Assembly (NCBI GenBank): GCA_977017575.1
Contig: CDRNVI010000040.1
Location: 806,001-870,000 of the forward strand
DNA: 64,000 bases
Direction of reading: 5' to 3'
Source: Paramoeba atlantica
Taxonomy: Eukaryota > Discosea
Shown: positions 28,850 through 38,420 of the stretch, piece by piece
How the letters are laid out: every line of letters starts with the position of its first letter
Numbering within the stretch: position 1 is the stretch's first letter
Position numbers and translations under genes: made by a program
The notes under the pieces: generated by a model
Databases searched by the model: none
What the model was told of the DNA's origin: nothing
The model's input: only the letters and a program-made list of their open reading frames with translations

Positions 28850-29570
28850 TTACCTTTTCATGATTCCAAAATTCGTTTCCATTGTCGTATGTAATAGTGT
28901 GAACTTTGAATTTTTTCAATCCTTTCAAAATTTCCCTTTCAACTTCTTTTGACTGCTTCGTTTTAAGGGCACGAAGAACAGCAAACCTACTCTTGCGCTC
29001 ACACAAAGTCAAAATATATCCACTCTTTTGACTTCCTTCCACAAGATCAGCCTCCCAGTCACCATACCGGCGCCTTTTGTTGACGATTTCAGGGCGCATA
29101 CTGATAGGCACGCGGTTTGGAATCGTGCTCCGGCCATGCGCTCGACGCTTGTAGGGGCGCTTTCCTCTAATGCGTAGAGCCTTGTGTACGCTACCGCTTG
29201 CATCCTTATCCCGTCGGACGAAACGATAAATTGTGGAAGTAGACGGGGAGCCCTGTGAACCAACGATTGATGTATGAGCAACTTGCTCTGGGCTATGAAT
29301 TTTTTTGAACCGAGCTTTAACTTTTGATTCGACGGCTCCACGAATAATCTGAGGCCTCGTCCCTTTCTTACTCAGGCGATTTCGTGCGACACGATTCGCA
29401 CGGCCAGCCAAGTAATACTTGCCCCTTTTCTTGTTTCGTACCAACTCTCGGCAAACAGTGCTGTGAGATTTTTTTATAGAACGGGCAATTTCTCTGCGTG
29501 TCGATCCGCTCTCATGCATCGTCTGAATGTCTTGCCGCTCCTGAAGAGTTAATCTTCGATATTTAGGCAT
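28850..29570 (-). pseudogene. N-terminal part of split IS30-like transposase (copy 3)
   Basis: Starts at ATG 29570 (MPKYRRLTLQERQDIQTM). HTH: STRREIARSIKKSHSTVCREL. Core: RRYGDWEADLVEG (first Asp), SGYILTLCERKSRFAVLRA, HTITYDNGNEF (second Asp), then HEKVNK at 28855 where the G-run element begins. It differs from copies 1 and 2, so at least two IS30-like subfamilies are present. The ORF itself is undamaged up to the insertion, suggesting a recent disruption. Confidence 0.88.
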
Positions 29571-29606
29571 ATAAAGTGCGAGTTTCGATTAGAAAGAAAA
29601 GCTACT

Positions 29607-29727
29607 AATTATGATAAAATACATGTATGTAAAATACATGTATGTACCTCTTGGTGCACTGAGTATGACAATCCTATAAATTGTGGTGCACTGAGTATGA
29701 CAATTTGGTGCACTGACATTGACAATC
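29607..29727. repeat. Short direct repeats upstream of IS30 copy 3
   Basis: AAAATACATGTATGT occurs twice (about 29615-29646), then TGGTGCACTGAGTATGACAAT occurs three times (29653-29727). Their position before the transposase start makes them candidates for its terminal or transposase-binding repeats, but I find no partner at the other end near 24900. Confidence 0.55.
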
Positions 29728-29734
29728 CACCATA

Positions 29735-30173
29735 CCGTTCCCCGGGTTACATTTGAGAGTCTGATTACTACATTTTCACCCTTAAAAATTTCAAAAAAAA
29801 ATTACGCCCTTTTAAGCGAAAAAGTCTTCCCCCCTCTGAGAAATTCAGCTTTTTTGATGTGTTTTTGCTCATTTTTGTTGCAAACGAGAGATCACGCTTC
29901 CCTCACGAAGATGATTGTTGCCCTTTTTTCATAGGGAGACCCCTCGTGCCCCCTGATCGCAGAACTGCGCATTCCTGGAAAACAGAAGTGGAACGTCAAG
30001 TTTTTACTATATTCTTTGTTCCAAGGTTTTGGTCGACTAAAAATGGCGGGAACGTACAGATCTCAAAAATCTGAACGAAAATATGGTATCATAACCCTAT
30101 CATGCCCCCTCGTGCAAAAGATAAGGGGGGGTGCCTTATTGGTGGCCAGGGGTTTATATCCGCCCCCCTTTAT
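29735..30173. other. Spacer without recognisable gene
   Basis: AT-rich, with a G-run motif at 30103-30135 (CCCCCTCGTGCAAAAGATAA then GGGGGG). No supported ORF or domain. Confidence 0.45.
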
Positions 30174-31211
30174 TCAATAATCGAAAAAAAAGGAGTAGAT
30201 GATATCCTGTGCCACTAATGAACTCGTAGGATCCAAGATAAAGTACCCTCGGATTCTATTCACCAATTTACATTTGTGAGCATAATGTAGAGGAGAGGAA
30301 AACCCAGTCCTACAGCACCTAAACCGATTGCCCACATTGGGGTGGTTGCTCGTTGTCCCTTCGTAGAGCTTCTGGACATCGCTCGAACGTTTTCTGCTGG
30401 AGACGCAATCAAATAATCTTTGTCGAGACGCAAACAACGCAATTCAGGAGGAGCCTGAAGAAAGTTAACCTCTGCATCAAATTGATTCGAATAAAACGAT
30501 GCACTTCGAAGCGAAGCCGGAAGAAACGCGAGGTTCAGTTTTCCATAAAACTTATTGCGTGAGACGTTTAGCGTTTCTAGCTGTCTGGGTAGATTTCGAA
30601 AGGACGGGTACCCATTGAAATAATTGGACGAAATATCAAGGTGTGTCAATCCGACAGGGAGAGACGTGAGATCAACAGCCAAACCAAACCTATTTCCCGA
30701 AATGGACAAAAACTCTAACGGCTGTGGGAGACGGGTAAAATCAAACGGTCCATGAAACTGATTTGCGTCGAGCTGCAAGTGACGAAGCCCCTTGGGAAGC
30801 CACCATGCTGCAACTTCACCCGATAGAGCATTGTGGGATACGTCCAAAATGCCCAGAGAGTCTGGAAGAGCTCTCCAATTAGGTTTTCCTCCTAGCCTCT
30901 TGGGGGACTTATGTGGTCTAAGAGATGCTGGGTAAAGAGAAGACCATCGAAGCGCATGAACTATGCCACCCGACGTACATTCAACGCCTTTCCACTTTGA
31001 CACATTTTCGTCGCTATTCCAAGAAGGATGGCGAAATGAAACATCTTCAAGAAACTGAAAGAGTCGCTCTGAAGGAGAAAGAATAAGAGAGCTGTGAACT
31101 TTCCCAGGTCGACGGCAACTTTCACTACACTTCAAACCAATCACGACGGTCATGTTCGATTTAGAGAATTTATTGAACACTCGACGTTTTTTAACCTTTA
31201 ACATACTTTTA
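30174..31211. repeat. Segmental duplication of LRR locus
   Basis: Nearly identical to 23531-24551, covering the whole LRR gene and about 85 bp downstream. Both copies are in the same orientation, 6.6 kb apart; similarity stops shortly before the start codon. Confidence 0.9.
30260..31204 (-). CDS. Membrane-anchored LRR protein (copy 2)
   Basis: 314 aa from ATG 31204, almost identical to the 23615-24541 gene, including the C-terminal transmembrane helix. It differs by a short insertion after SLYPAS (LRPHKSPKRLGG against SKRLEG) and scattered substitutions. Most are conservative, so both copies seem coding. The upstream region is unrelated to copy 1, so the two may be expressed differently. Confidence 0.9.
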   Translation of the reverse strand: MLKVKKRRVFNKFSKSNMTVVIGLKCSESCRRPGKVHSSLILSPSERLFQFLEDVSFRHPSWNSDENVSKWKGVECTSGGIVHALRWSSLYPASLRPHKSPKRLGGKPNWRALPDSLGILDVSHNALSGEVAAWWLPKGLRHLQLDANQFHGPFDFTRLPQPLEFLSISGNRFGLAVDLTSLPVGLTHLDISSNYFNGYPSFRNLPRQLETLNVSRNKFYGKLNLAFLPASLRSASFYSNQFDAEVNFLQAPPELRCLRLDKDYLIASPAENVRAMSRSSTKGQRATTPMWAIGLGAVGLGFPLLYIMLTNVNW

Positions 31212-31385
31212 AGCTTCGAAACATATAAAACTGGAAGTTCACGCCAATATTTTTTTTTGTATGAAATACGTGACACCAAGTAACGTAATGAAACCAATTT
31301 AAACTCGCTCAAATCTCCTTTTCCATGATCTCACCATGTATAATGATTGTACAGGGGGCTATTATTAACCCCCTTCCTTTTCTTT

Positions 31386-32960
31386 TCACACCTCCTTCCC
31401 CCCCTTTCCCCCTCTCCCCTGGTTTCCCCCACTACGGGTGTGGGAGATCCAGTCCATCCCGGTGCCTACGACCACCGGGACCAGCGCGGCCCACTGCGCG
31501 GGTCGCAGCACGTGGCCGTTCACCCATATGGATAACACCACACTCAGCACCTTGCGGCTCACCGCGGCCCCGGTGAGGGTGAGAGAGCCGAAGTGGTGCT
31601 GGACGTAAAACACGACCAGTTGGCCGAGTGCCCCGCAGAGGGCGTAGATCCCAACGTCCCGCCGTAGCGAGGCGCTTTGCTGGAGTAGAGGGAGTGCTGA
31701 GGAGAGTTGAGGGGGAAACAACGAATTCGTGTTACTATTGGGGGCAAACAAAGAATTCGTGTTGTTATTTGGACCCAACAACAAACTCGTGTTGTTATTG
31801 GGGGCAAACAACAAACTCGTGTTACTATTGGGGGCAAACAACGAATTCATGTTGTTATTGGGGGCAAACAACAAACTCGTGTTGTTATTGGGGGCAAACA
31901 ACAAACTCGTAGGGTTGTTATTTATCCCCCCTAACCCCCACGGGGTTCCGAAACGCCCATCGTAGTAGGGAGCGATTTCGGAGGCGACCAGCACGAGGGT
32001 GTGGAACAGGAGACCGCAGAGGTTGGTCCACGCCATGAGTTGCAGCGGACGGTAGTGGTAGCGTCGGACTTGGTCGTCCTGGGTGGCGTTCGTGTAGGCA
32101 TCGGAGAGGAGGTTGAGAAAGATTAGGGCCAGGCCGTAGAGCAGGGAGGGATCCAGGGAGGCGAAGAATTGCTGGCAAAGAAAAAAGAGACAGCGTGAGG
32201 GGTTAGGTTTTGTGTGGGTTTCGTGCGGAGGTGAGGGGGTAGAGGCCTCAGGGAGATCCGCGGTTGTGTTAGCAACAGGACGCGCTGTCTTGTTTAAAAA
32301 TGTGCTATGATTCTGTGATGAAACGTTTTGTTGAGAACGGGAGCTGTGAAACGCGGTCAATGAGCTATTTCTTTCGAGATCTGTGACATGGGGTGGCTTG
32401 TTTTCTGTATTCTGTTTCACATGGGAACGCTCACCGTAACTGAATCCTAAAACCCCCAGTGTGATTAAAAACACGGATAAGACTTTTCGTCGAGGGTAGC
32501 GTTGCCCATGCAGGGTATACCCCATAAGCATGACAGGCACCATCTTACATGTCTTGGCTACTAAAATCGTGGGAAAACTCAAATATTTTGTTGCGGCAAG
32601 CCCAAGAGGGGCCCCTAAGGTATACGTGATTCCTATTCCCATGTGTCGCGCTATGGCATGAGGAGAGATATCCCCGAGAAAAGAGGTATTCGACTTACGT
32701 GGAGAAGTTCCAGACCTGGGGTTATTTTTCCGCTTTACCCATAGCAAAAGCAAAGAAGTCAATGCGCAACATGCGCACTGAATTGCGTTGAGCAGGAAAA
32801 ATGACCTAAAGTAAAGGGGGGAGGCTCCGAGAGAAGGGTTGTCAAGAATGACAGGCGAGGTAGAGATTCTCTCTTGCAACACACTCCAGTATAGAAACGC
32901 AAAGTTAAGTCCTAGGAGGCTAAGAACAACTCGCAGCAAGGCTGCGTAGGAAAATTTCAT
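31386..32960 (-). CDS. SLC35B1: SLC35B1/HUT1-like nucleotide-sugar transporter
   Basis: 524-aa multi-pass protein of the UAA transporter family (ER/Golgi nucleotide-sugar antiporters; SLC35B1 homologues carry UDP-sugars or ATP/ADP). Diagnostic segments: LSFPTILVAKTCKMVPVMLMG in the first half; LSDAYTNATQDDQVR and GSLTLTGAAVSRKVLSVVLS in the second. About ten hydrophobic helices. It is longer than typical members (about 320-340 aa) because of a Ser/Asn-rich loop (about 180-270) and a repeat-encoded loop (about 345-420) made of [NNNTSLLFAP] decapeptides. ATG 32960, with the last AG 16 nt upstream. Confidence 0.92.
   Translation of the reverse strand: MKFSYAALLRVVLSLLGLNFAFLYWSVLQERISTSPVILDNPSLGASPLYFRSFFLLNAIQCACCALTSLLLLWVKRKNNPRSGTSPRKSNTSFLGDISPHAIARHMGIGITYTLGAPLGLAATKYLSFPTILVAKTCKMVPVMLMGYTLHGQRYPRRKVLSVFLITLGVLGFSYGERSHVKQNTENKPPHVTDLERNSSLTAFHSSRSQQNVSSQNHSTFLNKTARPVANTTADLPEASTPSPPHETHTKPNPSRCLFFLCQQFFASLDPSLLYGLALIFLNLLSDAYTNATQDDQVRRYHYRPLQLMAWTNLCGLLFHTLVLVASEIAPYYDGRFGTPWGLGGINNNPTSLLFAPNNNTSLLFAPNNNMNSLFAPNSNTSLLFAPNNNTSLLLGPNNNTNSLFAPNSNTNSLFPPQLSSALPLLQQSASLRRDVGIYALCGALGQLVVFYVQHHFGSLTLTGAAVSRKVLSVVLSIWVNGHVLRPAQWAALVPVVVGTGMDWISHTRSGGNQGRGGKGGKEV
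31710..31923 (-). repeat. 30-bp in-frame minisatellite in transporter gene
   Basis: About seven 30-bp units (key phrase CAAACTCGTGTTGTTATTGG on plus) encode NNNTSLLFAP-type decapeptides. The unit length is a multiple of three, so copy-number changes keep the frame. Most units contain an N-x-T/S sequon. Confidence 0.92.
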
Positions 32961-33299
32961 GCGTGCGTATTTTTTCTTGAGTTTAAAAAACTTCGCAAGT
33001 TTTTGAAATTTATTATGTTACTTTTTTGTTGTAAAGTATCCAAACCTAGTAAGCTAGAAAAGTAGAAAATACAAGAAAACGGAAAATTCACCATGAAATA
33101 AGAAAAAGATAGGGATTGGAAAAGAAGCATATACATGTACACATTACACTCTACAGTAACTGTCTTCATTTGACCTACGATCACTATCTCAAAGCCATAC
33201 AAAGCGAAAGAAAGCTCATTACCGATATGCCTATGTACATGTAATTAATAAATTTGCGCCATAATTAAAATCTGTATCCTTGATGGATCCTCAGATCAC

Positions 33300-34001
33300 C
33301 TAACTGGTATACTTAGATAAAAGTTCTATGCGAGTGCTTCGTATCTCTATGCTTAATTTTTTGGGAATCACACTCCAGGGTAGACATGCAGCGAGTGCGT
33401 TGTTGTAACTCAAGGACAAGTGCCGCAGTGATTTGGGGAGATGCTCAAGATCTACGTTGCCTTCAAACACGTTTCGGGAAAGATCCAAATGTTTTAACCC
33501 CGGAGGGAGATGTGTTAGGTCGGGTGTCCCAGAAAAGCGATTTCCTGCAATGTTCATATGTTCAAGTGAATTCGGCAAATTTGTGAAGTCGGCAACTCCA
33601 TAAAAAGGTAAATCGCTTGAGTACCATTTGCTGAGACAGAGGATCTGTAACGTGGTTGGAAGACGCAAAAAATCAAACGGTCCGTGCGCATCCAAATGAC
33701 TCCAATCTATGTTGATGACATTTCCTTCGCTGTTACACTTGATTCCTTTCCATTTACATACTGGGATTTCTGACTTCCAGGAGACTTCCATGTCCTGAAT
33801 TTCCGAGATGAGTTGACCAAGCAAAATTTCTTGTGAAAAAGTGGCATGGTGAACACGACCAGAGCGCACTTTCTTTCCACTCGTATCACTACTTCGTAAT
33901 ATGCGGGTAATGCAAATCGTAGACATACAGTGCAAGTATGACAAATTCGAAACTAAAGAAAACAGTCCTAGAAAACAAAAACCAAATTCAGTGCAGGTCA
34001 T
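33300..34001 (-). CDS. LRR protein 5 with hydrophobic N-terminus
   Basis: 233 aa. The N-terminal hydrophobic stretch (MTCTEFGFCFLGLFSLVSNL) could be a signal peptide. Cap: KVRSGRVHHATFSQEILLG, PVCKWKGIKCNSEGN. Three to four LRRs (NSLEHMNIAGNRFSG, GLKHLDLSRNVFEG) and a short C-terminal cap. Starts at ATG 34001, with an AG 22 nt upstream. Confidence 0.85.
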   Translation of the reverse strand: MTCTEFGFCFLGLFSLVSNLSYLHCMSTICITRILRSSDTSGKKVRSGRVHHATFSQEILLGQLISEIQDMEVSWKSEIPVCKWKGIKCNSEGNVINIDWSHLDAHGPFDFLRLPTTLQILCLSKWYSSDLPFYGVADFTNLPNSLEHMNIAGNRFSGTPDLTHLPPGLKHLDLSRNVFEGNVDLEHLPKSLRHLSLSYNNALAACLPWSVIPKKLSIEIRSTRIELLSKYTS

Positions 34002-34164
34002 GGCGACAGTGAATGTTCGACCTCATTCCGTCAGCATTTGACTTATCTTGAAAAGAATTGTTCATGAACAATAAGCTCAAAGAACAACCTATATTGATCA
34101 TAATAGAGCAGCTAAAGTTTGAACCAAGTCTACCCACATTTCAAAATTTCCCCTAAAATTAACT

Positions 34165-34420
34165 AAACCACTGTTCGGGTTAATATTCCTGGTAGGAATA
34201 TTAAGAGGGTATAGGAATATTACGAGGTATAGGAGTGCAACCAGGTATAAAACAAATTAGCAGAAAAGGACCAAAATAGATTGACGTAGCTCTCTAGGGA
34301 ATAGTTTCATTATTATAGAGCGGGGGGGTAGGAATATAAAAAAATAGCGAAAAAGGAGCATTTTTTTTCGCGCTGTGAAGAGGCGCGATCTTTAAGTTTT
34401 GTTCTCTTTTTGGTCTGTTT
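34165..34420. repeat. AATATTCC-word element end
   Basis: AACCACTGTTCGGGTTAATA, then TTCCTGGTAGGAATATTAAG and GGTATAGGAATATTA iterations, match 54907-54990. A G-run with TAGGAATATA follows at 34322, and a degenerate copy of the GC-rich hairpin (CGCGCTGTGAAGAGGCGCG, about 34369). Related to the complete element at 54903-55272. Confidence 0.65.
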
Positions 34421-34438
34421 AGGGCTTGTTACACTAAC

Positions 34439-34575
34439 GTCGTTAGTGGGAAGCAATTTGCGAAGCCGGAGGGGGGGGGTATGGCGAGGGCCCGCGTGAG
34501 CGGGCCTGAGCCATACGCGGCGTCGTTAGTGGGAAGCAATTGGCGAAGCCGGAGGTGGTGGTATGGCGAGGCCCC
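34439..34575. repeat. Diverged 90-bp direct repeat
   Basis: ACGTCGTTAGTGGGAAGCAA followed by TTTGCGAAGCCGGAGG and GTATGGCGAG occurs twice. It shares its core with the 100-bp repeats at 3334-3559 and 4620-4665. Confidence 0.7.
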
Positions 34576-34793
34576 GCGTGAAGGGATTAAAGGATGGGAT
34601 TAAAAAAAGTTTGCACACGTTTGTTTAGACCTTTTTAACACCTTTTTAGAATGAGTTTGTCCTTGTTTTTTAAGTTATATCCAACCCACATTGAATACAA
34701 AAATGGCCTAAATATTCTCCTTTAGATTTACCGTCACGTGCACACGCCCATTCTCTACCGAGGCACACATACCCCAAATACCTCTCTATTATT

Positions 34794-36707
34794 TTACTGC
34801 ATAAAACTACGCCAATTGCAGGGACGCAAAAAGTGCATCCCTAAACTGTGACTCACACCCAATATCCCGGGAAGGGTGGGGTGAAAGCGGACCTCTTTGC
34901 CATACTGCAACCCTCCGTGCTCGAACAGCACTTGTTCAGGGACCCTACGATGCACTTCTTGCAACCACCCCGGAGGTGTGACCTCAGAATTTTCTTTTCC
35001 ATCCCCCTTTTCACCTTTTTGCTTAACCTTTTCCTCTTTTTCCTTCGTATGGGGATGAAGGGCTAACGCTTGCAACTCCTCCTGGGGATCACGCTCGACG
35101 GAGAAATCATATACGGCAACTTCCCGATCAGAACAAACTGCGGCGACTGATTCATTTTGAGGCGACCAGGAAATCGAATTAATCGGATCTTTATGATAGT
35201 TTGCGATTTCTAATAACAGCGCACTGTTTTTATGAGAGGTTGTTTTAGAGTTCTTGCTTCCCTGTTTTTGTTTTTCTAATGCCGAGACGGTGCGTAAATC
35301 CCACACCCGGACACGTCCGTTGTCGTCTCCGGTACACAGCAAATGGGAATTTACCGAAAGCGGACCCCAACTGACGACATTAATGTCGACTTGGGGGTTC
35401 TCACTGCCCTGCCAGGAAAGCTGAGGAGTTAATTTCTGCCTCACATCCAACACGGAGAGACGGCCGCTGTGACTGGCGAGTACAAACACACCGGGCTGTG
35501 TGGGACTAGCCGCAATGTCCTCTACTGGAGCGTTGAAATGCCCAGTCAAAATTCCATTTGAGGAAACAGAATTTAAAGAGCTCTCCGTGGTCGATCCACT
35601 CGCAACCGAGATATCGGGATGATAGCCAATTTTACCTCCATGACTTCCCCAAAGCAACGCTGCTGTATTTTTTGATGCATTCTGACCGTTTCCTGATTTT
35701 CCCCATTCCAGAGCCCAGCCTTCATCCTTTTTCCCCACCGAGAAGGAAAAAAGAGGAGAAGACGAAGATGAGGGCGAAAACGTATTTGACACGTTGGAAT
35801 TTGAAAAATCCGATACAGCTCCTTTTCCCTGTGTGCTGTGGACGATCACTGTATTCCCCGACCACACAGATACCAGCGGCAGCGCACTGTGTGTCCGCAC
35901 ACGTGTGACCACACCCTTGGGCATCGGGTACGAAGCCACAAGCTCCACGGTGGGGTCAGAAAATCCTAACGAGAGGTCCAAGTCATCCAGCGTGTCATTT
36001 CCGAGGTGAGCGAGCGGATGAGAATGTGAAGAAACAGAAGTTCGTGGCACTTTTTGGGTATTTGTATCGTTTTCAGATATTTGATTCTCATGAAACAGAT
36101 TTGCTTCTTCATTTTCATCCTCTTCATCAGGTTCCATTGTGGGGTAGAGATTACGAATTTTTATCAGATGGAGAAAATCGGATTCTCGTGTTTTTTTCCC
36201 GTTCGGTATTCCTGCTTGGGTGCCAAACGCTAGAGAGAGCTCCAGAGGGTAGCCAGAGGGTTTACAATTCGCATGCTCAGTCTGGGAGGGGACAGAGGGA
36301 TTTGCAATCCAATCAAACGACAAGGCCGGCCATTCGAGACTTAGTGGATGCAACATTTCATACGCACTGGGGTCATAAATCATGTCCCCTTCCTCGTGGA
36401 GCGAACTAGGACCTTTTTGTGGGTTATACACAAAAGGGTGTGAAGGCTCATTGTGGTGAACGTTTTCATTTGAAGCAATTTCGTGGGAATTGTTGTTTTT
36501 ACTTGGAGAGCTCTGTGGGACTGGAAATGAAGCTTCTCCACTCTGTTGTAGAGATTGCTGGATCTCATCGTATTCAGAGTCCCCATCGGATTCGGTCGTA
36601 AAGTCGGAGCTGTTTGTGTCGAAACCGGAATCGCTGTTATTGCCCTCCTCAGCGGTTTGTTTTGTGAAGGGTTTCTCGTCCTCAGCAATACGTTTCTGTC
36701 GAGGCAT
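34794..36707 (-). CDS. GRWD1: GRWD1/Rrb1-like WD40 ribosome-biogenesis factor
   Basis: 637 aa. The N-terminal 60 residues are acidic (EEGNNSDSGFD, ESDGDSEYDE), as in GRWD1/Rrb1. Then comes the family N-terminal segment (YEMLHPLSLEWPALSFDWI), a calling-card motif (LSLAFGTQAG) and WD repeats: VTRVRTHSALPLVSVWSG, PVEDIAASPTQPGVFVLAS, HLLCTGDDNGRVRVWDLR, PINSISWSPQNESVAAVCSD, and a C-terminal EVRFHPTLPGILGVS. Homologues chaperone ribosomal protein L3 during 60S assembly. It is longer than typical (about 450) because of Ser- and Lys-rich inserts. ATG 36707, last AG 37 nt upstream; stop TAA. Confidence 0.88.
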   Translation of the reverse strand: MPRQKRIAEDEKPFTKQTAEEGNNSDSGFDTNSSDFTTESDGDSEYDEIQQSLQQSGEASFPVPQSSPSKNNNSHEIASNENVHHNEPSHPFVYNPQKGPSSLHEEGDMIYDPSAYEMLHPLSLEWPALSFDWIANPSVPSQTEHANCKPSGYPLELSLAFGTQAGIPNGKKTRESDFLHLIKIRNLYPTMEPDEEDENEEANLFHENQISENDTNTQKVPRTSVSSHSHPLAHLGNDTLDDLDLSLGFSDPTVELVASYPMPKGVVTRVRTHSALPLVSVWSGNTVIVHSTQGKGAVSDFSNSNVSNTFSPSSSSSPLFSFSVGKKDEGWALEWGKSGNGQNASKNTAALLWGSHGGKIGYHPDISVASGSTTESSLNSVSSNGILTGHFNAPVEDIAASPTQPGVFVLASHSGRLSVLDVRQKLTPQLSWQGSENPQVDINVVSWGPLSVNSHLLCTGDDNGRVRVWDLRTVSALEKQKQGSKNSKTTSHKNSALLLEIANYHKDPINSISWSPQNESVAAVCSDREVAVYDFSVERDPQEELQALALHPHTKEKEEKVKQKGEKGDGKENSEVTPPGWLQEVHRRVPEQVLFEHGGLQYGKEVRFHPTLPGILGVSHSLGMHFLRPCNWRSFMQ

Positions 36708-36990
36708 TTAAGCAGAAAATTGTAGTGAAATATAAGAAATGACACTTTAATAAAAATTTATTAATTATTACCAGCTATAAATGTGGGTGACCATAGTAAT
36801 GGATAGGATAGTTTGGTGTTAGCGGTAAGAAAACAAAATAATGTAGTGAGCATGAAGTTTTTTGATGTTTTGAGCTTCATAATAAAGAAAAAAAATTACT
36901 GATCGGTTGTGTGCATAACATGTGGGATAATTGTACCACGTGACACGATCCTCAGTGAAACAAAAAAGGTTTTTCAAGACCTTTTTGTCC
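36708..36990. other. Intergenic spacer
   Basis: AT-rich gap between two minus-strand genes. It contains no repeat shared with other parts of the window and no supported ORF. Confidence 0.5.
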
Positions 36991-37859
36991 TCAATGTGGC
37001 ATTGCATTTTCATGCTTGCTATAGTGCTCAAAATAGGCCATGTAGTCATGATGTAGCTGTTGCTGTTTCTGCTTCACAGGTCGTGAGCGCACTTGACTTT
37101 GTCGCTTGCGAAGCTCACTTAAGGTGTCGAATGGAATACTCGGAGAGGCCTGAGTGCGAGGTCGGGGTAAGGGCAGACGTAATTCCGGAACTTTACGGGA
37201 TTGGGGTCTATTTTTCTCTTCATGTGCATGTGAGAACGGGGCACGTCCCGAATGTTGCTCGGAAAGAATGGTGACATGACTCTCTGGAGTTCCCTTGGAG
37301 TTTGGTAAAGTTTCCTTTGTTTTTCCCGAACGTGTGAGACTGTTCCATATTCGTCGCGCAAGACTCGGAGATTTTTCGTGCGAGTGGGAAACATTCTTGA
37401 CGGAAGATACGGATTTCGAAAATTTGGGATTTTTAAGAATCTGTATTTCGGGACTTTTTTCCTCGTCTTGAAACGAAAGTTTACCCTGACGACGGTTCGG
37501 ATCAGGACGCATGTTTGGTCTAAAAAGTGGACGTACGGAAGGTCGCATTACGTGCGTGTCTTCTAGATGACGACTATTCTGAATGTTGGTTGATCGAGCC
37601 ACAGGATACGAGCTCTTCATCGGTGGCTTTTTAGAAAAAGATGCGTTTACACCTTGCTTGGACACCCCAAGAACAGAATGATTCGAAATGCGTGACGAAG
37701 GTTTCATAGTTGGCTTCTCACTGAGTCTTTCTCGTCCCGATTTCGTGTCCTGCTTTTGCCGAGCTTGTTGGTGAAGCCTTTCCCATGCTGGAAGAGTAGA
37801 TCGAAAAGTAACTCTACCAGAATTCGTGCTACTGTGAGAAATATTCGTTGATTTAATAC
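36991..37859 (-). pseudogene. 3' half of transposon-split Ser/Arg/Pro-rich gene
   Basis: Encodes SIKSTNISHSS... to KHENAMPH: a basic, Ser/Pro/Arg-rich, probably disordered chain with no recognised domain. It is the continuation of the gene at 40166-41445: removing the 37860-40165 transposon and one TA joins them in frame (KPG|SIKSTN), giving 717 codons including the stop. In its present form, an ORF starting inside the transposon end (ATG 37908, MDKSRKSVHIKGGGH) could still be translated. Confidence 0.75.
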
Positions 37860-38420
37860 TACTGTGACCCCCCCCTTTAATATGGACACTTTTTCGGCTT
37901 TTGTCCATAATAAAGGGGGGGGGCGATGAAAGGGGTGTGAAAAAAAATTCGGCGCCGCTTCGCGGCACCTTTTTTACTTATAATACGACAAAAAATCAAA
38001 TTTGTAAAATCCATGTCCAGGAGAGAGGGCGAGGAGAGCAGAGGAAGAGGGCGGGGGAGGAGGGCGTCAATGAGGGGTGAAGGGGCACTTCTTCATAAGG
38101 GTGAAGGGTACATGGAGGATATACATTATTGATGTACACTATAATTAGGAATAAAAAATTAACAACAAGCAAAAAATCATGCATGCTCACATTCAGCTCT
38201 ATATTCCGTGTAGCTATAAAGGTTCCATTCAGTTAAATTGTAGATGTTCTAACGTAAAAATCGAGCCCAAACTTCCTACTCATACAAAGTTTCACACAAA
38301 TGAACTAAAGGTGGAAAGAAAGAACTTACGTTCACGACGGGAAAAAACAAGACCAACGTTAAGAGCTCACGTAAAAAAACCCACGTAAACTTATCACAAC
38401 AAAATAAAATAACAGCCCTT

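Noticed and set aside
36991-37968. Independent full-length gene starting in the transposon end
   Set aside because: The first residues come from the pogo-like element, and removal of the element fuses the frame with 40166-41445; treated as the 3' half of one gene, with the chimeric start reported as a possibility.
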